Positions 37,407-46,664 of a stretch of DNA of 64,000 bases are shown here, in pieces. A program made the translations under genes and the position numbers. Position 1 is the stretch's first letter. Every line of letters starts with the position of its first letter. Below the pieces are notes generated by a model. The model had not been told where the DNA came from and did not search any database. It saw only the letters and a list, made by a program, of their open reading frames with translations. This DNA is from Kocuria palustris (GTDB taxonomy: Bacteria > Actinomycetota > Actinomycetes > Actinomycetales > Micrococcaceae): the NCBI RefSeq assembly GCF_007666205.1, contig NZ_VDOR01000001.1:402738-466737 (forward strand), given 5' to 3'.

Positions 37407-39035
37407 TCAGGCAGCCGGCGCCCCCGGGCCCAGCGGGATCCCGAGGCTCCACCAGAGCAGGAAGAACAGGAACCACACCACCAGGATCGAGACCGCGAAC
37501 GGCAGCAGCAGCGACATCAGCGTCCCGATGCCGGCGCGCGGCAGCCGCTGCTGGATGACACCCAGCGTCAGCGCGAAGAACGCGTTGAGCGGGGTGATGA
37601 TGTTGAACGCGGAGTCGCCGATGCGGTACAGCATCTGGGTGGTCTCCGGATTCACGCCGAGGTACATGAACATCGGCACGATCACCGGGGCCACGAGCGT
37701 GTAGAGAGCCGACCCGGAGGTCAGGAACAGGTTCAGGACCGCGACGATCAGCACGACGCTGAAGAACAGCAGCGGCAGCGGGAGCCCGGCCGCGTCGAGC
37801 AGGCTCGAGCCGCTGATCGCGATCACCGTCCCCATGTCCGTCCAGGTGAAGAAGGCGATGAACTGGGACGCCGCGGCCAGCAGGACCAGCAGCGCGGCGA
37901 TGTCCCGGATGCCGCGGGCCATGAGCTCCGGGATGTCAGAGAACGATCGGATCGTCCCGGCGGGAATGCCGTAGGCCACGCCCGCGACCAGGAAGAGCAG
38001 CGCGATCGGCCCGGAGATGTCGGTGATCAGCACCGAGCTCAGCGCCCCCGTCTCCTCGACGCCGCGCAGCGGGGAGAAGGGCAGGAGCAGCGCCAGGAAG
38101 TACAGCACCACGTAGCCGGCCGTCGCGATGCCCGCCCACTTCAGGCCGCGGATCTCCCCGGGGCTGTAGACGCGCAGGTTCTCCTGGGTGATCTGCGGGC
38201 GGTCGTCGTCCTCGCCGTCGGCCTGCGCCGTGCCGTCGCGCTCGGCCTCGAGCTCCGCCTCGTGGATGCGGGCGGTCATCCGGGTCAGGACCCGCTCGGT
38301 CACGAAGGTGATGAGCACCGCGAGCACCACGGCCGAAGCGGCCGAGAAGTAGTAGTTGGCGATCGGGGAGACCTCGTACTCCGGATCCACCAGCTGGGCC
38401 GCCGACGTCGAGATCCCGCCCAGGAGGGGGTCGGTCAGGTTCACGACGAGCGACGCATTGAAGCCCGCCGAGGCGGACGCGAACGCGACGACCGCGCCCA
38501 GGACCGCCGAGCGCCCCGCGGCCTTGAAGGCCGCGGCCCCCAGCGGGATGAGCACCACGGTGATCGCGTCGGAGGCGATCGAGCCGGTCACCCCGGCCAG
38601 GGCCAGCACGAACGTGAGCCAGCGCGCCGGGACCTTGGCCACGGCCACGCGCAGCGCCGTGTTGATCAGCCCGGCGCCGTCGGCCACGGCCACGCCCAGC
38701 ATGACCACGAGCACCACGCCCAGGGGCGGGAACTCGACGATGTTCGGCACCACCCCGGCGACGATCTGCCGCAGCCCCTCGGCGTTCATGAGGCTGGTGA
38801 CCGCGACCGTCTCGCCGGTCACGGGATCGACCGCGCTGGCGCCCAGCCGGGCGAGCAGCTCGGAGAGCGGGATGATGAGCAGGGCCAGCAGCACGAAGAG
38901 CCAGAACGGGTGCGGCAGGCGGTTGCCGATCACCTCGATGACGCCCAGGACCCGGGCCAGCGGCCCGCCCTGGATCAGGGGGCCGCTGCCGGGGCCTCCG
39001 GGGGAGCGCCGCTGGGCGGCTGCGGAGGAGGACAC
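37407..39035 (-). CDS. AbgT-family transporter
   Basis: 542 residues from a GTG at 39035, placed 7 bases after the gpx stop; the open frame upstream only overlaps gpx. The sequence has GVIEVIGNRLPHPFWLFVLL, SDAITVVLIPLGAAAF, FNASLVVNLTDPLLGGISTSAA and a C-terminal FLTSGSALYTLVAPVIVP, matching the AbgT family. Members import p-aminobenzoyl-glutamate or export sulfonamides and folate-related compounds. About a dozen membrane segments; a charged acidic loop lies near the middle. Likely cotranscribed with gpx. Confidence 0.9.
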   Translation of the reverse strand: MSSSAAAQRRSPGGPGSGPLIQGGPLARVLGVIEVIGNRLPHPFWLFVLLALLIIPLSELLARLGASAVDPVTGETVAVTSLMNAEGLRQIVAGVVPNIVEFPPLGVVLVVMLGVAVADGAGLINTALRVAVAKVPARWLTFVLALAGVTGSIASDAITVVLIPLGAAAFKAAGRSAVLGAVVAFASASAGFNASLVVNLTDPLLGGISTSAAQLVDPEYEVSPIANYYFSAASAVVLAVLITFVTERVLTRMTARIHEAELEAERDGTAQADGEDDDRPQITQENLRVYSPGEIRGLKWAGIATAGYVVLYFLALLLPFSPLRGVEETGALSSVLITDISGPIALLFLVAGVAYGIPAGTIRSFSDIPELMARGIRDIAALLVLLAAASQFIAFFTWTDMGTVIAISGSSLLDAAGLPLPLLFFSVVLIVAVLNLFLTSGSALYTLVAPVIVPMFMYLGVNPETTQMLYRIGDSAFNIITPLNAFFALTLGVIQQRLPRAGIGTLMSLLLPFAVSILVVWFLFFLLWWSLGIPLGPGAPAA

Positions 39036-39042
39036 GGCGGGA

Positions 39043-39552
39043 TCAGGCCGTCCGGCCGTCGCCCTCGTCATCCCCCGACAGCAGCTGCTCGATGTCCTCG
39101 CGCAGCTGCTCCGGGGCGGTGCGGGGAGAGTAGCGCTCGACCACGCGGCCGTCGCCGTCGATGAGGAACTTGGCGAAGTTCCACTCGATCTCCGCGCCGT
39201 CCTCACCGGACTTCTGGGACTTGAGCCATGCCCACAGCGGGTGGGCGTCGAGCCCGTTGACGTCGACCTTCCGGTACAGCGGGAAGTCCACGGAGTGCTC
39301 GGTGCGGCAGAACTCCTGGATCTGCGCCTCGTCGCCGGGCTCCTGGGCGCCGAACTGGTTGCACGGGAAGCCGAGGACCGTGAAGCCGCGGTCCTTGAAC
39401 TCGTCATGCAGCTTCTGCAGCCCGTCGTACTGCGGCGTCAGGCCGCATTCGCTGGCGGTGTTGACCACCAGGACGACCTGGCCCGCGAAGCGGTCGAAGA
39501 CGTCCTGCGAACCGGCGATGGTGTCGGCGCTGAAATCGTGGAGCGTGGTCAC
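39043..39552 (-). CDS. Glutathione peroxidase-family thiol peroxidase
   Basis: 169 residues from a GTG after GGAGGAGGA. Catalytic elements: Cys36 in NTASECGLTPQY, Gln66 in GFPCNQFG and Trp124 in WNFAKFL. The Cys (not selenocysteine) form is typical of bacteria and is usually thioredoxin- or mycothiol-linked rather than glutathione-linked in actinobacteria. A second Cys in the FCRTEHSVDFPLY segment could be the resolving one. First gene of a pair with the AbgT transporter. Confidence 0.93.
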   Translation of the reverse strand: MTTLHDFSADTIAGSQDVFDRFAGQVVLVVNTASECGLTPQYDGLQKLHDEFKDRGFTVLGFPCNQFGAQEPGDEAQIQEFCRTEHSVDFPLYRKVDVNGLDAHPLWAWLKSQKSGEDGAEIEWNFAKFLIDGDGRVVERYSPRTAPEQLREDIEQLLSGDDEGDGRTA

Positions 39553-39625
39553 GGGTCCTCCTCCGGGTCGGCCCCGGTGCGGGGCCTGACGACGTTCGGT
39601 CGCCCACCACAGTAGCGGGCGTGCC

Positions 39626-39676
39626 GAGGCCCCCTTCCCGGAGGCGGGGTTCGGACGCTTCCGGGAAGGGGCCCTC
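39626..39676. terminator. Terminator of the lut operon
   Basis: A ~20-bp stem with two mismatches (arms 39626-39645 and 39657-39676), 18 bases past the lutC stop on the minus strand. Confidence 0.75.
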
Positions 39677-39693
39677 GGGCCGGCGCGGCGGGC

Positions 39694-40347
39694 TCAGCCG
39701 CGGTCGAGCAGGATCACGTCGAGACGACGGGGCCCATGGACGCCCTCCACGCGCTCGAGCTCGATGTCGGAGGTGGCCGACGGCCCCGAGATCATCGTCA
39801 CCGGGGCCTCCGGATCGATCCGCTCGAAGGCCTCGGGGATCAGCTCCACGACCGAGTCCAGGGGCACGATGCACACGTGGTGGTCGGGGACCAGCGACAG
39901 CGCCCGCCTCCCCTCGCCGGGGGCGGAGTTGAGGAAGATGGTGCCCGTCTCGGCGCACGACACGGTCGAGGTGGTCACGACGGCCGCCACCTCGTCCAGC
40001 TCGCGCGGCGAGAGCGGCTGACCCGTGTCGGAGCTGTCGCGCACCGTGTGCAGCGACTCCGGCAGCCACCCGGCGTCCAGCCCCTCGGGCACGATCGTGG
40101 GCCCTTCCGCCAGCAGCTCGGCGAGGCGGTCGCGCAGGGAGGACATGTCCTCCCGGTGGACCGTGGCGCGATAGTCGACCAGCCGGTTCTCGAGCATGTC
40201 CACGATCTGCTCCGGCGACAGCTCCGAGCGGCGCCGGTAGCCCCGGGGGATCTGCGGGGCCTGCGGCTGATCCGCGATCGAGGCGCGGATCCTGGTCAGG
40301 ATCGTGCTGCGGGCATCGGCGGCCTCGGCCCTCGGATCGGTGCTCAT
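39694..40347 (-). CDS. lutC: Lactate utilization protein C (LUD domain)
   Basis: 217 residues. The LUD-domain core is VVTTSTVSCAETGTIFLNS followed by ALSLVPDHHVCIV and the ending GPSATSDIELERVEGVHGP. LutC is part of the LutABC iron-sulfur L-lactate oxidation complex. It overlaps lutB by 4 bases (ATGA) and is the last gene of the operon. The first 25 residues are a variable tail. Confidence 0.95.
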   Translation of the reverse strand: MSTDPRAEAADARSTILTRIRASIADQPQAPQIPRGYRRRSELSPEQIVDMLENRLVDYRATVHREDMSSLRDRLAELLAEGPTIVPEGLDAGWLPESLHTVRDSSDTGQPLSPRELDEVAAVVTTSTVSCAETGTIFLNSAPGEGRRALSLVPDHHVCIVPLDSVVELIPEAFERIDPEAPVTMISGPSATSDIELERVEGVHGPRRLDVILLDRG

Positions 40348-42254
40348 GCCTGCTCCTCCGTGTCGGTGCGTCCGGCGGCCTCGTCGATGCCGCCGATGGT
40401 CTGCTCGCTGAGGGCGCTGCCGATCATCCCGTCGACCACGGGGGACTCCGGCTGCACGAGACCGGCCCTTCGGGCGCGGACCTGCGGCGCGGTCGAGCCC
40501 CAGGCCGCTCCGTCCTCCGTCCGTCCGGCCAGCGAGGGGCCCTCGGGGGGTCGGGGCTCGGCGGACTCGAGCGAGCGCTCGCCCAGATCCGCGCTGCGGC
40601 GCTGCTCGGCCTCGCCGTCGTGCTCGCGCCACCAGTTGCGGAAGGACTGCTGGGGCACCACGGGGATGTCGCGCTGCTGGGTCCAGCCGCCGACGACGCC
40701 GGGCATCCACTTGAGCCCGCCCATCGGCTTCATCGCGGCGCGCCCGAGCGGGAGCGCCTTCTCGGCCAGGCGCATGCGGGTGCCCGAGGTCATGGCGAAA
40801 CCCGCGGCCTTCATCAGCAGGTCCATCTGCGACGGCATCGCGCCCTGGAAGCGTCCGATCGCCGTGCGCAGCGCCGAGGGCCCGGAGTCGTCCGGGGCCT
40901 CCGGCATGCCGTGGGTCGTGCGGGCATCGGGCCGGTCGCCCTGATGGGCGAGCACCTGCTTGCGGTGCCGGCCGGACGTCTCGTGCTGGATGCGCTCGGC
41001 CTCGCTGCGCTCGCCGTGCTGCGTGCGCACGTCCTCGTCGCGCATGTGCACCAGGATCGACGGGATGTCGATCTTGACCGGGCAGACCTCGTAGCAGCGT
41101 CCGCACAGGGACGACGCGTAGGGCAGGGAGTCGTTCTCCGCGGCCGCGATGCCGGTGAGCTGCGGGGAGAGGATCGCGCCGATCGGGCCCGGGTAGACCG
41201 AGCCGTAGGCGTGGCCGCCGGCGTGCTCGTACACCGGGCAGGCGTTGAGGCAGGCCGAGCAGCGGATGCAGCGCAGGGCATCGCGGCCCTCGGGATCCGA
41301 CAGCACCGCGGAGCGGCCGTTGTCCAGCAGGACCACGTGGAACTCCTGGGGGCCGTCGCCCTCGTGCACGCCCGTCCACATGGACGTGTAGGGGTTCATG
41401 CGCTCGCCGGTCGACGAGCGCGGCAGCAGCTGGGTGAAGACCTCCAGGTCGGAGAAGCGGGGCAGCAGCTTCTCCACGCCCATCACGGTGATCAGGGTCT
41501 CGGGCAGGGTCAGGCACATGCGGCCGTTGCCCTCGGACTCGACCACCGTGAGGGTGCCGGTCTCGGCGATGCCGAAGTTGGCCCCGGAGATCGCCACGGA
41601 GGTGTCCAGGAACTTCTCGCGCAGGAAGCGGCGGGAGGCCTCGGCCAGGACGGCCGGCTCGTTCGTGAGCTCGCGGGTCAGGCCCGGCATCCGGCGGGAG
41701 AAGATCTCGCGGATCTGGTCGCGGTTCTTGTGGATCGCCGGGACCAGGATGTGCGACGGCTTGTCCTCGCCGAGCTGCACGATCAGCTCGGCCAGGTCGG
41801 TCTCGATCGCGCGGATCCCCTCGGCGTCCAGGTGCTCGTTGAGACCCATCTCCTGGGTGGCCATCGACTTGACCTTGATGACCTCCTCGACCCCCTTGGC
41901 CCGCACCAGGTCGGTGACGATGCGGTTGGCCTCCTGGGCGTCGCGGGCCCAGTGCACGATCCCGCCGCGCGCGGTGACATTGGCCTCGAACTGCTCGAGC
42001 AGCTCGGGCATCCGCGCGGCGACCTCCTGCTTCACGGCGGCGCCGGCGTCGCGCAGCTCCTCCCAGTCGGGCAGCTCGCCGACGACGCGGTTGCGCTTGG
42101 TGCGGATGCTGTGGGTCGCGTGACCGATGTTGGCCCGCATCTGGTCGTCGCGCAGCTCCTCGCGGGCGTGGCGCGGGAACGGGGTCTCCTCGTAGAGGTT
42201 GCCGACTCCGTAGGCGGGGGGCATGGACGGCATGCCGAGCTGGACAGAGGTCAT
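40344..42254 (-). CDS. lutB: Lactate utilization iron-sulfur protein B
   Basis: 636 residues. A LUD domain (VKSMATQEMGLNEHLDAEGI, ISGANFGIAETGTLTVVESEGN) is followed by two [4Fe-4S] motifs, CIRCSACLNACPVY and CGRCYEVCPVKID, then the LutB C-terminal helix region ending near FRNWWREH. An extra ~95-residue charged, Glu/Arg/Pro-rich tail follows. It is longer than the usual ~475 residues by this tail and a linker. Overlaps lutA and lutC by 4 bases each. Works with LutA and LutC to oxidise L-lactate to pyruvate. Confidence 0.95.
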   Translation of the reverse strand: MTSVQLGMPSMPPAYGVGNLYEETPFPRHAREELRDDQMRANIGHATHSIRTKRNRVVGELPDWEELRDAGAAVKQEVAARMPELLEQFEANVTARGGIVHWARDAQEANRIVTDLVRAKGVEEVIKVKSMATQEMGLNEHLDAEGIRAIETDLAELIVQLGEDKPSHILVPAIHKNRDQIREIFSRRMPGLTRELTNEPAVLAEASRRFLREKFLDTSVAISGANFGIAETGTLTVVESEGNGRMCLTLPETLITVMGVEKLLPRFSDLEVFTQLLPRSSTGERMNPYTSMWTGVHEGDGPQEFHVVLLDNGRSAVLSDPEGRDALRCIRCSACLNACPVYEHAGGHAYGSVYPGPIGAILSPQLTGIAAAENDSLPYASSLCGRCYEVCPVKIDIPSILVHMRDEDVRTQHGERSEAERIQHETSGRHRKQVLAHQGDRPDARTTHGMPEAPDDSGPSALRTAIGRFQGAMPSQMDLLMKAAGFAMTSGTRMRLAEKALPLGRAAMKPMGGLKWMPGVVGGWTQQRDIPVVPQQSFRNWWREHDGEAEQRRSADLGERSLESAEPRPPEGPSLAGRTEDGAAWGSTAPQVRARRAGLVQPESPVVDGMIGSALSEQTIGGIDEAAGRTDTEEQA

Positions 42255-43111
42255 CGTGCGGCTCCTTCGGCGGTCTCGACGGCGGGGGCCGTGGTGCGGG
42301 GTTCGATGGACGCGGTCCCGCGGGGGATGGACAGCTCGGCGGTGTCCTCGATCTCGAGGGGGTTCTGCCGGGTCGAGGCCAGGATCTCCGCGAGGTGGAT
42401 GGTGCGCACGGGCGACTTGCGGCGGGCGGCCGCCCCGTTCATGTGGAGCATGCAGGAGACGTCGCCGCCGGCGCATGCCTCGGTCTGCGTCTCCTCGATC
42501 CGCCGGAGCTTGGCCTCGGCCATGGCCCCGGAGACGTCGGGGTTCTTGAAGGAGAAGGTCCCGCCGAAGCCGCAGCACTCGTAGGCGTCGCCGAGCTCGA
42601 CGAGCTCGAGATCCTCCACCGAGGACAGCAGCGCCTTGGGCCGGTCGCCCAGCCCCAGGATGCGGAGCCCGTGGCAGGAGGGGTGATAGGTGATCCGGTG
42701 CGGGAACCACGAGCCCAGCTGCGCGGCCGCGTCCGTCACCCCGAGCACGTCCGTGAGCAGCTCGCTGAGCTCGTAGGTGCGCCCGGCGACCTCCTCGGCG
42801 CGCCGGGCCAGGGCCTCGTCGCCGCCCTTGCGCGCGACCAGCGGCTGCTGGTGGCCCAGGGAGGCCACGCACGAGCCCGAGGGAGCGACAGCCACGTCGT
42901 AGTCGGCCTCCGTGAACGCCTCGACGTGATTGCGCACGATCGGCAGGGCGTCGTCGAAGTAGCCGCTGTTGACGTGCATCTGGGAGCAGCACCCCTGCCC
43001 CGGGGGGAAGACGACCTCGTGGCCGAGCCGCTCGAGCAGGCGGACGGTCGCCAGGGCGACCTTGGGATACATCGCATCGACGATGCAGGTGGCGAACAGT
43101 GCGATCCTCAT
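42251..43111 (-). CDS. lutA: Lactate utilization protein A (CCG-motif subunit)
   Basis: 286 residues from the ATG after GGAGGG. The two CCG-type cysteine domains are visible: GQGCCSQMHVNSGYF with YHPSCHGLR, and ECCGFGGTFSFKNPDVSGAM. These bind the noncanonical Fe-S cluster of heterodisulfide-reductase-like subunits. First gene of lutABC, transcribed left, divergent from lldP. The last 45 residues are a variable tail. The N-terminal Met matches homologues; the open frame extends upstream into the promoter region. Confidence 0.95.
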   Translation of the reverse strand: MRIALFATCIVDAMYPKVALATVRLLERLGHEVVFPPGQGCCSQMHVNSGYFDDALPIVRNHVEAFTEADYDVAVAPSGSCVASLGHQQPLVARKGGDEALARRAEEVAGRTYELSELLTDVLGVTDAAAQLGSWFPHRITYHPSCHGLRILGLGDRPKALLSSVEDLELVELGDAYECCGFGGTFSFKNPDVSGAMAEAKLRRIEETQTEACAGGDVSCMLHMNGAAARRKSPVRTIHLAEILASTRQNPLEIEDTAELSIPRGTASIEPRTTAPAVETAEGAAR

Positions 43112-43187
43112 GGGCCCTCCCGGACGTCCTCTTCCCGACGGGTCCGAAGATGTGATGGGCATCATGTACAGTCCCGTCAGGATCGTG

Positions 43188-43198
43188 TGGTCAGACCA
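43188..43198. promoter_or_regulatory. Probable LldR operator
   Basis: TGGTCAGACCA, the TGGTNNNACCA palindrome bound by FadR-subfamily GntR regulators such as LldR and PdhR, lies in the 164-base region between lutA and lldP. Position near both promoters allows one site to control both units. A second shorter palindrome, TGATGGGCATCA, is at 43153-43164. Confidence 0.75.
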
Positions 43199-43275
43199 TA
43201 CCTGAACGTGACTTCGGTCGCAGGTGAGCGGCCGGTCGATCCCGGAACATCTGCCCACACCCTCCGGAGGTCCCC

Positions 43276-44946
43276 ATGGACACCTACACCGCACAGGTGG
43301 ATGCCGTCGGCGGAAGCCTCGGCCTCTCCGCCCTGGTCGGCCTGATCCCCCTGGTCGTCTTCTTCGTCTGCCTGGTCGGGCTCAAGCGCAGCGCCTGGCT
43401 CTCCGGGCTCATCGCCCTGGCCGCAGCGCTGCTGGCGGCCGTGCTCGGCTTCGACATGCCGGTCGACCTGGCACTGCTCTCGGCCACCCAGGGCGCGGCC
43501 TTCGGCCTGTTCCCGATCGTGTGGATCGTGATCATGGCGCTGTGGTTCTACCAGGTGACCGTGGCGGCCGGGCGCTTCGAGGACATGCGCTCGATCTTCG
43601 ACACGATCGGCGGCGGCGACGTCCGCATCCAGGCCATTCTGATCGCCTTCTGCTTCGGCGGCCTGCTCGAGGCCCTGGCCGGCTTCGGCGCCCCCGTGGC
43701 GATCACGGCCACGATGATCATGGCGATCGGGCTCAAGCCCCTGAAGACTGCGACCGTCGTGCTGATCGCCAACACCGCGCCGGTCGCCTTCGGCGCCGTG
43801 GCCATCCCGATCACCACCGCCGGCCGGCTGACCGGCATCGACTCCGCCCACATCGGCGCGATCGTGGGCCACCAGGCCCCGTTCTTCGCGCTCGTGGTGC
43901 CGATGTTCCTCCTGCTGCTGATCGACGGCGTGCGCGGCGTGCGCGACGCCTGGCCCGCTGCGCTGGTCATCGGCGGCTCCTTCGCGGTGGCCCAGTGGTG
44001 GACCTCCACCCACTTCTCCTACGAGCTCACGGACGTCGTCGCGGCCCTCGTCGGGCTGGTCGCGGCCGTGATCCTGCTGCGCTTCTGGCGCCCCCGCGGC
44101 GCCATGGAGGCCAAGGACCGCCTGGGCATCGAGCACGTCGAGTCGGTCTCCGAGCTCACGCCGGCGCGGGTGTGGATGGCCGTGCTGCCCTACGTCCTGG
44201 TCGTCGCGGTCTTCGGCATCGCCAAGCTGTGGACCGCCGGCGTCGATGTCCCCGCCGCCCTGGCCGCGACCGACGTCAAGATCCCCTGGCCGGGCCTCGA
44301 CGGCCGCCTGGTCGACGCGGCCGGCGAGCCGGTCTCCTCGACGGTCTACACCTTCCAGTGGCTGTCCTCGCCGGGCACCCTGCTGCTGATCACCGGCCTG
44401 CTCGTGACCGTGATCTACAGCATCTTCACGCACGGCGGCCGGTTCCCCATGACGATCGGCAAGGGCCTGCGGGAGATCGCCGAGTGCATCTACAAGATGC
44501 GCTTCTCGGCGCTGACCATCGTGTCGGTGCTCGCCCTGGCCTACGTCATGAACTTCTCGGGCCAGACGCTGGCCATCGGCACCTTCGTGGCGGGGCTCGG
44601 CGCGGCCTTCGCGTTCTTCTCCCCGGTGCTCGGCTGGGTCGGCACCGCGGTGACCGGCTCGGACACGTCGGCGAACGCGCTGTTCTCCAACCTCCAGCAG
44701 ACGGCCGCCGAGGGCGCCGGGCTCGACCCGGCCCTGATGGTCGCGTCGAACACCACGGGCGGCGTCGTCGGCAAGATGATCTCGCCGCAGTCGCTGGCCA
44801 TCGCGGCCACGTCGGTGGGCCTGCCGGGCAAGGAGTCGGAGATCTTCAAGAAGGTCCTCCCGTGGTCGGTCGGCATGCTGCTCGTGCTCTGCCTGCTCGT
44901 GTTCCTGCAGTCGAACGTCCTGGCCTGGATGCTCCCGGTCCAGTGA
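43276..44946 (+). CDS. lldP: L-lactate permease
   Basis: 556 residues, about 13 membrane segments. The start follows CCGGAGG. Family signatures include FCFGGLLEALAGFGAPVAITATMIMAIGLKP, LIANTAPVAFGAVAIPI and TGSDTSANALFSNLQQTAAE. LldP imports lactate (and glycolate) with protons. It stands first in an operon with lldR and faces lutABC, giving uptake, oxidation and control in one locus. Confidence 0.96.
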   Translation: MDTYTAQVDAVGGSLGLSALVGLIPLVVFFVCLVGLKRSAWLSGLIALAAALLAAVLGFDMPVDLALLSATQGAAFGLFPIVWIVIMALWFYQVTVAAGRFEDMRSIFDTIGGGDVRIQAILIAFCFGGLLEALAGFGAPVAITATMIMAIGLKPLKTATVVLIANTAPVAFGAVAIPITTAGRLTGIDSAHIGAIVGHQAPFFALVVPMFLLLLIDGVRGVRDAWPAALVIGGSFAVAQWWTSTHFSYELTDVVAALVGLVAAVILLRFWRPRGAMEAKDRLGIEHVESVSELTPARVWMAVLPYVLVVAVFGIAKLWTAGVDVPAALAATDVKIPWPGLDGRLVDAAGEPVSSTVYTFQWLSSPGTLLLITGLLVTVIYSIFTHGGRFPMTIGKGLREIAECIYKMRFSALTIVSVLALAYVMNFSGQTLAIGTFVAGLGAAFAFFSPVLGWVGTAVTGSDTSANALFSNLQQTAAEGAGLDPALMVASNTTGGVVGKMISPQSLAIAATSVGLPGKESEIFKKVLPWSVGMLLVLCLLVFLQSNVLAWMLPVQ

Positions 44947-45716
44947 CGGACTCCGAACCGGCCCACGGGCCCTTCGTCCCGGAGCCCGAGGGGCCCCGGG
45001 ACGCGGCCCACGCCGTGGTCCTGGAGTGGGTGGAGCAGCAGCTGCGCGCGGGGACGCTCTCGGTCGGGGACAAGCTCCCGGGGGAGCGGGCCCTGGCGGA
45101 GCGCTTCGGGATCTCCCGGGCCTCGGTGCGCGAGGGCATCCGGGTCCTGGACGCCCTGGGCCTCGTGCGCAGCGCGGCGGGGTCGGGACCGCGGTCGGGG
45201 GCGATCGTCGTCTCCGAGCCGTCCCGGGCCCTCGCGTGGGCGCTGCGGATGCACGTGGCCACTCGGGCGCTGCCCATGGACGACGTCGTCGAGGCGCGCC
45301 TGCTGCTCGAGACCCAGGCGATGGAGCGCGCCGGCGCGGCATCCCCCGAGACGCGGGAGGAGGTCTGCGGGCGCGCCCGGGACCTCCTGCTGCGCATGGA
45401 CGACGACGTCCCCGACGACGACTTCCACTCGCTCGACGCGGAGTTCCACGTGACCCTGAGCGAGATGTCCGGGAACGTGGTCTCGACGACCATGCTGGCC
45501 TCGCTGCGCACCGCGGTGATCGGCTACGTCACGGAAGGTGTCGCGCGGGTGAACGACTGGCCCGCGCTGCGCCGCAGGCTGCAGTCGGAGCACTGGGCGA
45601 TCCTCCGAGCGGCCTCGCGCGGGGACCACACAACGGCGTCTGGCCTGTTGCGAAGTCATATTCTCGATTTCCAGGACGCCGTGGCGGGCCCGGGCGAGGG
45701 GCTGCCGCGCGCATGA
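44943..45716 (+). CDS. lldR: GntR (FadR subfamily) lactate regulator
   Basis: 257 residues from a GTG overlapping the lldP stop (GTGA). The N-terminal winged helix is GDKLPGERALAERFGISRASVREGIRVLDALGLV; the C-terminal FCD-type domain has VVEARLLLETQAMERAGAA, the D-x-E-FH element LDAEFHVTLSEMSGN and a later His in RSHILDFQ. This fits LldR, a lactate-responsive repressor. The matching operator lies between lutA and lldP, so it likely controls both. Confidence 0.9.
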   Translation: MTDSEPAHGPFVPEPEGPRDAAHAVVLEWVEQQLRAGTLSVGDKLPGERALAERFGISRASVREGIRVLDALGLVRSAAGSGPRSGAIVVSEPSRALAWALRMHVATRALPMDDVVEARLLLETQAMERAGAASPETREEVCGRARDLLLRMDDDVPDDDFHSLDAEFHVTLSEMSGNVVSTTMLASLRTAVIGYVTEGVARVNDWPALRRRLQSEHWAILRAASRGDHTTASGLLRSHILDFQDAVAGPGEGLPRA

Positions 45717-45856
45717 ACGCCAGGTGAACGAGCGGGCTCCCAAGTTTGAGGGAGTGTCTGCTCGGCCGTCACGCCGATGGTGTGGAGTGAGCGATGTCAG
45801 ACCTGGCGCCGCTGCCCGCGGATGCCGCGCACCACGACGAATCTGAGGAGACCATC

Positions 45857-46387
45857 ATGCGTCGCACGTCCGTCCTGTCCGCCTCCGCGCTCCTGCTCGG
45901 CCTGGGCGCCGTGTCCGCGACTCCGGCCATGGCCGCCGAGTTCGGCAGCACGACGACCACCACGTCCCACGACCGCTTCTACGCCGAGAGCACCTTCACC
46001 CAGGGCGACTACTCGTTCTCCGACGTCTACTCGGATGAGTTCTCTGAGCGCACCGTGGAGAGCGAGCACTCCCGCGACGGCAGGAACCCGGTCCGCAGCA
46101 GCTCGTTCCAGAGCGAGTCCAAGGCCGAGTCCTGGAACGAGATCACCGAGCAGGACGGCGAGAGCTTCTACAGCACCTACTACGGCGACCGCGCGACCGA
46201 CCGCGTCGCCGAGCGGTACTCGGAGGACGCCACCGGCTACTCGGGCAGCCTCTTCGAGTCCTCCTTCGGCTACTCGTGGGACGAGACCACCGAGGGCTAC
46301 GCGGACAGCCCCGAGGGCCGGAGCGTCGACTTCTGGGAGAACGACTGGGCGGATTCGACCGAGGAGTCCTACTGGGGCACCTGGTGA
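45857..46387 (+). CDS. Small secreted protein, Ser/Tyr/acidic, unknown
   Basis: 176 residues from an ATG with TGAGGAG 6 bases upstream; an earlier in-frame ATG at 45794 lacks a site. The signal peptide RRTSVLSASALLLGLGAVSATPAMA is followed by a mature part made almost wholly of Ser, Glu, Asp, Tyr, Thr, Arg and Phe, with SESKAES-type stretches and a Trp-rich end (DFWENDWADS, YWGTW). It has no Cys and no recognisable domain. Probably an extended or beta-rich secreted protein. Monocistronic; a long-looped hairpin lies downstream. Confidence 0.65.
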   Translation: MRRTSVLSASALLLGLGAVSATPAMAAEFGSTTTTTSHDRFYAESTFTQGDYSFSDVYSDEFSERTVESEHSRDGRNPVRSSSFQSESKAESWNEITEQDGESFYSTYYGDRATDRVAERYSEDATGYSGSLFESSFGYSWDETTEGYADSPEGRSVDFWENDWADSTEESYWGTW

Positions 46388-46478
46388 TCCCGGCCCGATC
46401 CGGGCTGTGCGGCGACCGTGATCTCACTGTGATCCCTCGCTGAATCCGGTGTCCGCCCAAGTGTGGCGGTTTTCACGA

Positions 46479-46546
46479 GAGGGCCCCGGCCGGGGGCCGC
46501 TGAACCCCTTCTGACCAGGGGGTATGCGGTCCCGGCCGGGGCCCTC
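46479..46546. terminator. 16-bp inverted repeat with long loop
   Basis: Arms 46479-46494 and 46531-46546 are perfectly complementary with a 36-base loop. It lies 92 bases after the secreted-protein stop and before the next promoter; a terminator role is likely but the loop is unusually long. Confidence 0.5.
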
Positions 46547-46585
46547 GGCTGTCTCTCGAGGGTGCCGCGAGGGGGTTGCGGGGCG

Positions 46586-46631
46586 TGTCACGTTATCGAG
46601 CCGTGACAAACCGTGACCTGTTCGTTACTGT
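46586..46631 (+). promoter_or_regulatory. Promoter with overlapping inverted repeat, upstream of the c-di-AMP riboswitch
   Basis: A -35-like GTGACA (46603-46608) and -10 TACTGT (46626-46631) are 17 bases apart. The inverted repeat TGTCACG (46586-46592) / CGTGACA (46602-46608) overlaps the -35, as an operator would. Confidence 0.5.
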
Positions 46632-46664
46632 TCTATCCGTGCCGCTCGGACGGGCGGCGCTCCC

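Noticed and set aside
39043..39407. Longer N-terminus for the AbgT transporter starting inside gpx
   Set aside because: The frame is open only because it mirrors gpx in another frame; AbgT homology begins after the gpx stop, and the GTG at 39035 is well placed.
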